Assembly: GCA_016806645.1 (NCBI GenBank)
Contig: JACSYO010001880.1
Location: 1,411,501-1,475,500, forward strand
Length of the DNA: 64,000 bases
Direction: 5' to 3'
From: Ophiodon elongatus
Taxonomy: Eukaryota > Chordata > Actinopteri > Perciformes > Hexagrammidae
Under the pieces are notes generated by a model. The model saw nothing but the letters and a program-made list of their open reading frames with translations, did no database searches and was not told the DNA's origin. This document shows positions 1 to 11,749 of this stretch, piece by piece. The first letter of the stretch is position 1. Every line of letters begins with the position of its first letter. The translations under genes were made by a program, and so were the position numbers.

Positions 1-1881
1 TTGCATCATTTATTGTAATTCTACTTTTGGATTTTGAATTGGTCCTTTGATTAAAGAGACATCCATGTTTGTTTTAATGTGGAACACTGTCAGAGACAGT
101 ATATCTTTAATACCTCAGCATCAGAGGTCCTCTGCAACCCCGCCCCTGTGCATAACATGTACTGTATGCAAACCCCAAACCCTCCCCCAAAGTACACGCA
201 CAACATTACTACATGATGGGTGAAAAATAGTGTCAACTGCTGCACAGATTATTTTGCAGTAGGGTTAATACTTTATCGACATCACAGAGAATAAAACCCC
301 AGGGATAACATGTGCCTGACAGCACCTCACTGCTCAGCTGACTAAAACGTACTGTAATAACCAATTATCAGTACATAAATTAAACGTTAAATCCCACACA
401 ATACTGCCTACAACCATATAGCTGGTGAGAGATAATTAAACAATGTATATAATCTTGCATTTTTTCTGAGGACTTAAATGACATGAAAAGGGTAAACCTG
501 CAGCTTTTAGTCTATATTATGTTGGGGAAAAGGTCTTTTTTTTTTATGTATCATTCCAATGAATAAAACATTTCCACCAAGATGAGAAAAAAAAAATCTC
601 ATTCCATTCAGCCATTTGTGCACTCCTGGCTATGTCTGATTTCGTCTTAATCAATAGCTTATAGACAGCTAAATTACAGAATACTAATCGGACTAGTAGG
701 GATGCAGCAATAAAAGCTAAACCTTTGGCTGCAGAGGAAACGGTTGCCCCAATGAGCAGTTAAGTCCTACAAGTTATTATATCACAATACATCAACCATT
801 TTTTTACACAAGCTGCTGATAAAATACACGTTGGAGGATTGAAACTTATGCACCATAGTTTTCTTACATCACTTCAAACAGTTTAAACTGCACAACTTGT
901 TTTTGCAAATAATTTCATCACTCCACTAATCACTGGCTCAGATAGGTAATGTCACATACTTAAGAATACAGTTTCACCCGTCCTGATTAAAATACCAAAG
1001 AACTACAGATTGCAAAGCTTCATTCTGTTGCGTTGAACAGATTTACTGACACCGTGCTGTCTGAAAATCTTGAAGGTAAAATTGGAGTTGACTGCAGGTA
1101 ATTTTGGTATCTAAATCACATATGACCAATTACGTGCACATGTTGATATGTATCAAATAAATATATGATGGGTGATCTTGGTTGTTAGTTATCAACTAGA
1201 TGAAACTAGTCTACAATTTTTGTCAAAACTATGATTAGTTAAAAAGGTGAGGACATCCTTTGGACAGAATTGTGGACGCCGAGAGACGACAACCATTAAA
1301 AAAGAGGAATATTCAAACAAAACAAAATCAGCTCAACATATTTTTTTATAAGTTAAAACGTTAAACATTTGAAACCATGCTTGACCTAGAGTCTCTAACA
1401 AACATGAAGCACGTGGACCAATTTTTTTTTCCTAGTATGTGAGAGAAAAGTTTCTATCTACTGTAGAGGTTTCCACAAAGTACAGTGAATGAGAGAAAAG
1501 CGTGATTTTGCAAAGCTGCTCTGATAAACTCACAAAATTATGACGGACTGACAGCCAACTCAAACCAAGACAGAAGCCGGGACAGTAATGGATAAAATGA
1601 CTGGGAGCCTGAATGTACCTCCTGGGATAAGGGGGAAGCAACGACATAAACGCAGACTTTTCCTCATTTCAAGTTTTTACGCTCAATTGGTGCATACTTG
1701 CTTTAATTCGTCATCAATCTTCGTTTGTTATTGTGTTGTTGCTGTTTTTACTCCTTTAAAGCGGAGTACTGGTGGTTGGTAGGAATGTTAAGGAAAAGGT
1801 TACTGGGAATACTGGGGTGGGGCAGGTGGGGGCGGGCTCTGTTTAGTCACCTTCGCAGACTCAGCTGGTAGTGGTGACGTC
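1..1881 (-). other. sh3gl2 3' UTR and downstream sequence
   Basis: No coding exon is seen. The first part (about 1881-1430 going down) is presumably 3' UTR of sh3gl2. An AATAAA on the minus strand (TTTATT at 9-14) is one possible but distant polyadenylation signal; I could not settle the true end. Open frames here have no recognisable product. Confidence 0.6.
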
Positions 1882-2078
1882 CTAGTGGGGCAGCGGCACC
1901 AGGATATCCACATAGTTGATGGGGAAGAAGCCAGAGTTGCCGTGCAGCATCCCCTCATACCAGTTGTCATCGATCTTATTGGTCAGGGTGATGATATCGC
2001 CTTCCTTGAAGCCTAGCTCACCTTCATTCTCTGGGTCAAAATCGTACAGTGCACGGCAGCAGGGCTGGTCCATGGGTG
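1882..2078 (-). CDS. sh3gl2: sh3gl2 last coding exon (SH3 domain and stop)
   Basis: It encodes an Ala (split codon), Pro, then 63 residues from MDQPCCRALYDF to the C-terminus VPLPH and a TAG stop. The SH3 hallmarks are ALYDF (RT loop), the acidic ENEGEL, the NWYEGM tryptophan, FFP, and NYV. In the family this domain binds proline-arginine-rich tails of dynamin, synaptojanin and other partners. The acceptor is TTTTTTACAG|CACCC. The domain is complete and all binding-groove aromatics are present. Confidence 0.97.
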
Positions 2079-5000
2079 CTGTAAAAAAGAGTTGGGGAGA
2101 TAAGAGAAGAAAAACAGAGATAGATCTGAGACTAGAGGTAAGAGATACGATGCTGCATATAGATTAGAGACATAATGATTGCTTGTGAAAGGCTCACCTG
2201 GAGACCTGGCTGAAAGAGGGAAAGAGATGAGGATGATGCAGAGAGGAGTAGACAAAGCAAAAGAGAGAAAAAAAACATGACCATCAGTTACCAGAAAATA
2301 ATAATGAGTCATGCCATGGTTATAGGAATAGTTATACATTTGAGATTTATGCTTATTCTCTTTCTCGCTTATAGGTAGATAGGAGGATTGATACAACTCT
2401 CATATCGGTCTGTTATGGCTACAGCCAGCAAACCAGCTTAGTTTAGCATAAAGACTGGAAACAGAAGAAAACATGTCATACACTGTGGGAGACGCAGTGA
2501 AGCGGCTCTGTGTGCTGCTCTTTAACAGAGGTCGGGAGGTTAACCAGACGTACATTTGCCAATCCTACCAGTTAGTCTTCATCCTTCAAGTTTTCTCTTT
2601 TAAAAACCCCAAAATATTCTTTGATAAAGCATAAATCTTTCCTTAGTGTTGCTTGTCTAAGTTTGTTTTATGAGTGGGGGATGGACTCATTGTTGCCCCT
2701 TGTGGCCGTCGGGAGGGAAAACAGCTACTTAGCTGCGTTTCTCACCAACTATCAAGCAGCAGGCAGTGGATGAGACAGTCACCAACAGGGCTAGGGAAAA
2801 AAGCTAGCCTGGCTCTGTCCAACAGTAACAAAGCCCGTCTACCAGCGTCTCTAAAGTTCACTAAATAACACGTTATATCTTTTGTTTCCATTTAACCAAA
2901 TTGTAATTGTAAATGACAATTTGCCATTTTAAGGGGACTCTTTTTTTGGCGCTGGTACTTCTTTGAATCCAAGACGTAACTGCTCCTGGCCAGCCTTAGC
3001 TGTTTCCCCCCTTTTTCAGTCTTTATGCTAAGCTAACTGGCTGCATATTCATATTTAGTGTCCAGACATAAGAGTTGTATTAATCTTCTTATCAAACTCA
3101 GAGCGAATAAGCAAACACATTTCCATAATGCCAAACAATTCCTTTAAAAAAATAAGAAAGATGAAAAAAAAATGGGGACAAAAGAGAAACCAGGGGTTAT
3201 ACAGTACAGAAACGGCACTGCAGACGAGCTGCACTGCGAACAAAAATACACTTGCAAAAAAGTCAATAAAGAAGGATAAAAATAAGAGTGATAGAGAGAT
3301 TTTGCATCTCTTCCCAAGTCATCTCACCTGGAGATCTTGCTGCAAAGGGAAAATGAGAAAACAAAGGTGAACAAAGAGCACAAGTGTTTACTTGCATTTC
3401 TCTACATGGACAAATGATGAACTGATGGGCATGTGCAGCAGGCAGAGGAATGAAAAGGTCAATAAACAAAACAAATGGAAACACAAGTTGGAGAATGAAT
3501 TGAAAGAGAGGCCGACAGACAAAAAGAGGAGGATAAGACTGATCGGAAGATTGACAAGAGAACAACACAGAAACAGCAAATGCTCGCCCGCTGCTAAGCT
3601 TTTCATTGTTACTGTAGGTCGGGTATTCATTGAACAGTGAGCGGACAGCACTTGTTTTTCTGTTGTTCATTTGTATCATGGACTGCAAAATTTCTTTTAT
3701 GACAAAGACAAACAAAATGAGAGATGGACAAAAAATGACAGTGATTGAAGAGATATTGTTGTATCTCTCTGAGGATTCACTTTTGTCTCACCTGGAGACC
3801 TTTCTGCAAAGAGGGAAGAGAAAACAACACCAGGGGGAGGCGGGTAACGAAAAGCAGTGGAAGTAGTTTTGAGGTTGTTTTTTTAGTGTAAATGAAGGAT
3901 GATGTTGAAGAAACAAATTGGTGAGAATACAGACGGAGAAACATATTAACAGATAAGTTTGACCTGGCTCACCTGGAGACCTCGCCCCTGGAAGAATTAA
4001 CAAAAATCATAAAGGGGAAAGAGAAGAGCGCATAGTTGTAATGATTAGTTTTGGTTTGAGGGATATTCTGTTCAGTACATGTAATAACTGAAATGTTGGG
4101 AACTGAAAGAGCTGGGAAAAAGAAAGCAATTAGCAAACATTGTACATTCTCAAATGTCTGCCTTTTTAATTAATTAAAGCACTGCTTTTATTTTACTTTT
4201 ACAATATTATTCTATAAAAAAGAAATCGTGATTCTCTTCTGCTATTCAGAAGCACATTTGGATTTGTCTTCTTTAATGTGGAGCTAATGTCTATTTTGTA
4301 TGAAAATTATGTGTTGTCATGTATTTATGTGTTTGTCTCTGCTGATACCAATTGTATTTGTTATTGTGCACAAATATTTCTAAAAAACAGATCTCAATGA
4401 GACTGTTTGAATAAAGGATAATATATATATATATTTCTTATTAATGAGGAGAGGTTATGTGTTCGGTCGTGTGTGTATGACTGTGTGCCCCTGCAATGCA
4501 TTATATTACATCTATTAAATATTTTTTTCTCACCCACCTGCATCAGTTTGGGCATTTATTTGAGAATTTATTGTACAAATTAAAAACAAAGAGTTGTAAA
4601 AGGAAATAAGATCATAAATTAATAGAAACTAGCCCAGTCACTTTCCTTTACAAAAAAAATACATCAACAAATGTCTCAAATCAGTCTCAACAGAAACTCA
4701 TGAGATTTGCCAGTGAGATACTACAGTGTATTTACAGTTCCAGGACTAGTTTCTGGACATGTTTCTGAACAATGAGCAAATGTACTCTGGGTCCCACCTG
4801 GAGAGCGGGCACTGTGGATGCCTCCATTGTGGTTCTCACTGATGGAGAAGTCCAGAGACGTACGTGGTTTAGGAGCGAACTCTTTCCTCGGTTTGACAGT
4901 GGTGTCCCTTATCCTGCAACAAAACCGATTCCCCCAATTAACAAATAATAGAGATTAAAATGACCACAGTGTATTTCTGAAGCAATATTGCAATGAAAAA

Positions 5001-8000
5001 CATCAGTTCATGACAAAGAAATTCTACATGTTATTGTTGGTACATCCAATAATGTACGGTAAAATAAAAAACAACAAGCTGTGAAACAGGAAGAGTGAGT
5101 ACTGACCGTTCGTCGATCTTACTGGAGAGCTGTGTGAGGATCTCAGTAGCGCGACTGTGGTACTCCACCTGAGCATGTACCAGTGCAGCGAGCTGGCTCA
5201 CCTGTTCAATCTGTTAAAGATGTCTCCGGTTACTCATTGACACAATGCCTGCTAGTGCACATCGCCTATTATGATGATTGTTACTGAGACCTGGACTCAA
5301 ATTCCCTCAAACTCAGGTGCTGAAAGTAATGAACAGTGTGCTCGTTGGGGATTTACAGGATGACTGGTAGGACTAAAAGCACACACAGGATTGAGATCAC
5401 AGTTCATTTTTGACCTTGGAAAAAGCAGATGGACAAAACAATCTTGCAGCAAGGTGCATTAGCGGCTGTTGTCCATGACAACTGGACAAATGTCATGTGC
5501 TGAGGTAGATTGTGTGATTTGATAGAAAACTCCAGAGCAGCTATTAATGGACCTCGTGGTAAGCTGGCTCAACTAATGTTCCCGATGGATTTATAACTGT
5601 ATTCATTTCTCATGGCCACTTGGGGTCCAAAAACTTTACAATGTCAGTTGATAAATTATTGTTATGACGTAAAATGTCCCACATTATGCAAAGAAATTGA
5701 AGTAAACAGCTGTTGCCACATCCAGTACACACAGAATCATAAGTATTCACTGGTGTCATGTTTCAGTCCACCTGGTGAATATAAAACCGACATTTAGTCC
5801 ATTTTCTGCTCCGTTTTCCTTTTGATAAAATGATTACATGTATTACATGTAATGAATTGTTTGTATAGAAAACAAGAATAGGGTGATGACCCCCCATGAT
5901 TAACATGGTTTGCAGAAGAAAAAAGGACAAAGGGAATAGTAGAGGTAGTGGCCATAGCAACAGTAGAACGTTTAAGATAGAATAGTAAATAAATGTGTTG
6001 ACAAACTCAACTAAACACCATTTTTTTTTTTTTAAAAGCCAGCTGTGTCAACGTTGAATGCAAATTATGCAATTAAAAAAAGAGACAAATGATAAAAATA
6101 ATTCTTACATCACTCTCCAACAGGTTGAACATGCTCAGCTCAGCAATCTCCTTGGAGTCGTCAAATTTCTCGAGTGCCTGTTTGAGCTCGTCTTCTGTCA
6201 CTTTGCCCTGACGTTTCTTCTTATAATCAAAGTCCAGACGACGACCCTCCATTTTCTTCAGGTGATGCTGCAAAAGAAGACCAGAGAGTAAAGCTGAATC
6301 TTTGACCAAGAAATTACTTCTGGATTACTGGTTGCCTTTTTCTTTTTTTATGGTTGTTCATCAACGTTCTGCACTCGTACCTGAATCTCCTTGAGGTCTT
6401 TTTCATGGAGGTTCTGCATCGGATCAATAAAGTTCTGCTTGACCTCCATGTCCAGAGCGTCCTTAACCTCTCCAAGCTCACGCATGGCTTCCCCAGCATC
6501 AATCAGAGCAGTGCCTGGAAAAGTAAAGACACATTTAGACACTAAAACAAAAACATGAATAGCATACAGCTCAATGTCAGTGTGAAATATAAAAAAGGTT
6601 CATCTGCAGTAACATTATCTCATTGGAATCCACATCAGATTTTGAAGACAGGTTTTTCTCTTTAATACCTTCATTGTCTGAAAAATAGGCTCATGCAATT
6701 TTCATAACACTGCATCCTTGAGGGAATAAAAATGATTCCACTTTGTTCTTGTAAAGCATACATAAAAAAAAAAAGTGTTCTTCTGTTTCTGCGAGGAGCT
6801 TCAATGTGCTGCAGCTCACCAAAGTTAGACTCCTCTCCGAGCTCCCTGCCAAACCTCTGCATGGACTCTCCCAGGATGGCCTCGGTCTGCGTGTAGCCCG
6901 GTCCCTTCTCCTGTCCCCGCATACGTGACATGGAGTTCATCATGCTCATCTTGGCTCTGGTTGCTGTGAAGGCAAAGAACTAATGAAAACGAGCACCACC
7001 GGGCCAAAAGTTAGGTCATGTTTTAAAACAACGCCTGACGCGCCAGATTGAGTAAAAAAGAAAATTGTAATTTGTTGTTTACAGATGATGTAGAGTTTTT
7101 CTTTATTCTGAAAACGTTTCATTTCGTTCTTTCTCAACAGATTCCACAGTAATTGGATGGGCTGCTGAAGAAGAGTATGATAAAATATTCAGTTGCTCTA
7201 CTTGGAAACATTCAAAGGTTTAAAAGGCCAATGAGCATCCATAACACACTGGTGTGGATTTCAGTCATCACATGCAAAACCAGTCCAGCTGTCCAATGTC
7301 TTACTTTAAATGAACTAATTCACTGATTTCAACTTGATGCAGAGTCTGTTAGTCTGCATATATAAAAAAAAATATTTCTCTTAAAATATTTTAATATTGA
7401 CTCCTGGGAGACAAGCCTGCAAGTAAACAATACGTCACATTATCATCTTTCACAGCTGCTTCATGTCACCTGGGTTTGGCTGCAGATACTCAGTAGTCTT
7501 GGTCATGATGTCCAGCACTGCCCGAGCAGTGGTGTCCATCTTCTGTAAACCACAACGTAAAACAACATGGAGAGGGAGGCAGAAATAACAGTTAAGAAAA
7601 GATGTGGAGAGAAACAATAATTGGTAATGACTGAAAGATTGTGGGAGAGGATGAGATGAATATGACAGTGGTAGAATAATTCATGCATCCCGTACGGAGA
7701 GAAAAAACAAGATAAAAGAAAGTGTTGCTTTGTTCTTCCGTGTGGCGAGAGGGAGACGTGCAGAGCTGAGAGCTGGCCATGATATTCTTGATTAGTGGGA
7801 TGAGACTCGCCAGCTCTGCCTCTCTTTCTGCAGCACACAGGAACCACGGACACATTAACACACATGAAGGCATGTAAATACACACGTGCACTATCGTGTG
7901 CTGATGCTAAAAATACGTAAGCACTCACATGTACACGCATGTCTTTATTATTGATCACATAATGAAAAAACGGAAATATGTTATTAAGGACACCGACGTT

Positions 8001-10973
8001 TTCAAGGAGGAAGGTATGTATGTGAGAGTGCACACACATGCACATGTACACGCACACGCACACGCACACGCACACGCACACACACACACACACACACACA
8101 TCACGCACTAACGAGAGTCTATCAATTCTGGAGTAAATACTGTTCATACAATAATGGCATTGCAGGAACATTATGGCAACAACAGGCCATGTTATGAGTA
8201 AAAAATAAATCAAACTGCAGTGACATTGTTTTGACATCTGAGAGATTTATCGGGGAAATAATCATTTAAATGATTTTTAAAAGATCAAGTCAAAACAAAA
8301 CCCCCGATAATGAACACAGCTACTGAGATTAAATATATTAGTCATTTAAATATAAACACTGGTGCAACATCTTTCTGCGCCATATTTTCTCACCAAAGAG
8401 TTGGTAACTAATCATGTTTAGCACATAACAGTGTTTGTGGTGACGCTCCATTAAAACCCAGAGTCACAAAATGGTTCCCATTTTAGATCTGAAACTAACA
8501 GGAGAAATATTTCTTTGTAATTTCTGATGATCTAATAATAGCTTAAGCTGCAGATTTTCATCAAGGTGATAATTAAAAGAGTTCAGACTCGCCTTTTCCA
8601 TTTCAGTGAAGTCCTCATCGAGCTTTGTTCCTTCTGCACCTCCAACTTTCTCACTCACTTTCTGCAAAACAAACAAACAAAAACATGTTGAGGTTTAAAG
8701 CTTTTGTCCGCTTGAAAGAGTTATGGTTGCAAATGTGAAAATTTGAAATGCTGCAAAAACATATTGGTGATTGGTCGAGAGAGCATCTTCAAAAATACCA
8801 CAAGCTTTGCACATGGATACTTTGCACAGAAGAACTTAAGGAAAGCCCACGGATTAGAAATGGTACGATTTTCTTTCTCAGCCTGCATTTGTCAAAATGG
8901 AGATGTTTATATAATTACATTATGTTTATATTATAAACTGCATCCTGGCTCAAAGGTCTATCAGGGACTAGTCAGATGTTTATCTGCAGTAATTACATGT
9001 TTTGTAATTTGATTTCTGCAACATCAGGGTCACGACATCTCTATTAAGATAATGTCAAACAATAAAAGCACAGATATCCGCTTGAGCTTGTGCCTCGCAT
9101 AACAGAAAACCCATTTCATTAATGATCACACAGCGATGTGAGCCTTACCTCTCACTGCAGCAACACCGATGCTCATGGATAACAATGTCAGGTTTTGTAA
9201 CTGATCTTCCCATTAGTGTTAAAAATCGGAAACGGATTAGAATTGGTATTAATGTGTTATAAACATCTGTCAATTATCTGTAGAACTCACAAAAAAACTC
9301 TGATAGCTTTAGTTGCCCACACTTTCTAAAGATTGAGACCCCTTACAATTAAACAGTGTCTACTTCTGACACATTGTTGCAAAGCGTCTTTTAAATTTTG
9401 AAAGAGGGATTTTTTTCTTACAGCTAAAACAGGCACACATTTTTGTAACTACATTTTTCATGCACATACACCCTTCTCACTCAGTCTAGTCAACAGGCAG
9501 TCGTGTTGGCTCCTGCCTTCGACATGACAGTGTCAGGCTCACTGACAATCAATGCACAGCTTCTCCGTCACTGCTGCAGACAGTTGCAGCTGCAGAGAGG
9601 AAGAGATAAAGTATGGGCAGCAACAAGCTAAGAGCGTTGGCCCTTATAGCTTCAGACATGGCACAGATCCACGTGCACAAACATAAACACAGAAATGACT
9701 CCTTTGGGTTCCTGTCCCCTCTCTCATAATATTCCCAGCTTTGCAAGCATCCAGCTCCAGTCTGTGATGTAACCAGATGGCTTGAGGGGGCAGCAATCTG
9801 ACACAACGAGGCCAGACAAGGCCCTCAGAGGATGGACTGAGGGAGGGGAAAAAAAGATTTCAGGGAACGTCACAGCGCGTGACTAAAGAAACCATGAAAG
9901 CTAAGGTCAGTGGATGAAGTCTTTCCTTGAGTATGAGACTGAAAAACCACACGATACTTCTTTTATATATAATAATAAATATTGTTATTATTATTTATTT
10001 TGTTCTTTTGAGTATCAAATCACAAAGCTTTTCCAATCACGTTTCTATCACCTGAGAAATATTGCAAAAATAAAGTCTATTTTAACTTTTAGAGATGCAG
10101 GAACTGTTGTTTATGCTTTTAGCTTCTTGCGCCTTTATTATTGTCTGAATCAAAAAAACTTTTACAATCTACAGATTGTACAGAGCTCAGCTGCTAGTCT
10201 TTTAACAAGAACCAATACGAGCACATCCCATCTGTTTTAGCTCCTTTACATTGGCTCCCTGTTTGCTTTAAGATTGATTAAGATCTTAGTGATTACCTTT
10301 AAGGGTCTTCATGACCTTGCTCCAGACTATATTTTAGACTTTTACATCCCTTATGAACCTTTGCATAGTATGAGATCCACAGACAGTAGTTTTATGTCTT
10401 GTCCATAGTCCAGGCTGAAAACTAAAGGGGGCATCGCTTTTGTGATCAGGCTCTAAAGCTCTGGAAGGACCTGCCCGAGGAAATAGACATTTTTTATGAG
10501 AAAGCATATCCTGATTTTATCTGAGCTGCCTGGATATTTTATTGGTTTTGAATTTCTTGTTCATTATTTAGAATATTGCCCTTCATGTATTTCATCAATC
10601 ATTTTGGTATTTATTTATTTTTTTCTCTGTGAAGTACTTTGCACTTTGTTTTGGTAAGTGCTCTATAAATCACATTTATTATTCTTTTCTTGGAGTGAAT
10701 CATCTCATTTCAAACAATTCAAAGATCCTGAAATAGGGAAGAATATGCAATTAAGCAAGTAAAATGTGTAAAACACAAGAGGGGTGATCTGTGACAGAGA
10801 GCCGGGAAGGAGGGTGGTTTTAAGACTTTAAGCAGTTTATGCAGCGCAAGACTTTTTGAGGATTGGTGCTATATGAATCATCTTAGCAAAAGTGTCCTCT
10901 GATCCCACTTGTGAAACAGCTCAATATTCTGACAGCAATGCAACACACGTGCATGCACGCACGCACGCATGGA

Positions 10974-11041
<68 letters not shown>

Positions 11042-11417
11042 CACACACACAGTCTAACAGCGAGCCACATTTTCTGTCATAGGCTTCACCTACACATCAC
11101 TACAATGCCTTCAACTCCTCCTTGAGCTGGTTGCCATGGAGACAAGTACCTGCCCGGGCTTGGATTATCAGGTACAGTGTGTGCTGTGCGTCTCAGCAGC
11201 GGTAACTTCCTGTTATTTCTCTCACTCTTTGTACTCTCTTTTCTCTGTCAGACCAGATGATCAGAGACAAACTGGGGAAACAAGGCTTACGATGGAAACG
11301 ACACCACCGCATGGAAGATTTAGACAAACTGAGCCGTTAAAGATCGAGGTGTACATGTCGAAAAATATGGCTGTAAAATAGCAATGTGTAGTGTAAATGT
11401 CTGACATGGTCCATGTT

Positions 11418-11450
<33 letters not shown>

Positions 11451-11706
11451 CTGTGAGCCACAGCTGTGCCAACAAAAGCGATGTACGTAGCAACACTTCT
11501 GGTGTTCAACCAAGCCGTCTGATCACATATTGTACTGTCCGATATGACACCTGGGATACAATGTGACTGGAGTTACAGTACATGAAATTTCTACCTGGTT
11601 TCAGACGTATATGTGACGTGGATATACAAAAAAAGGTGGCCTTCTTTTAGATAGAAATGGGTATTTATTTAAAACAACTGAGGCACATATGCTTTACACC
11701 AAACAC

Positions 11707-11749
<43 letters not shown>

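Larger units (their letters stand above)
6515..8592 (-). other. sh3gl2 introns 2-4 (around exons 3 and 4)
   Basis: Apart from exon 3 (7470-7542) and exon 4 (6820-6963) this stretch is intron. It holds a (CA/CG)n microsatellite at 8029-8100. Long minus-strand open frames at 7503-8237 are exon 3 read through into intron and microsatellite, and are not extra coding sequence. Confidence 0.7.

Noticed and set aside
4531..4550. A possible fifth microexon (TGCAG followed by GTGGGTGAG on the minus strand)
   Set aside because: No pyrimidine-rich acceptor lies upstream and the sequence does not encode the RSP unit.
5768..5778. CCACCTGGTGAA, resembling the shared donor end of the microexons
   Set aside because: The complement lacks TCTCCAG and there is no matching acceptor.
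7503..8237. 244-codon minus-strand frame
   Set aside because: It overlaps exon 3 out of its true limits and runs into the intron and a CA repeat; conserved endophilin residues stop at the splice site.
9914..10240. 108-codon plus-strand frame as a possible gene
   Set aside because: Its second half matches the end of a LINE reverse transcriptase, and stops follow in the continuation.
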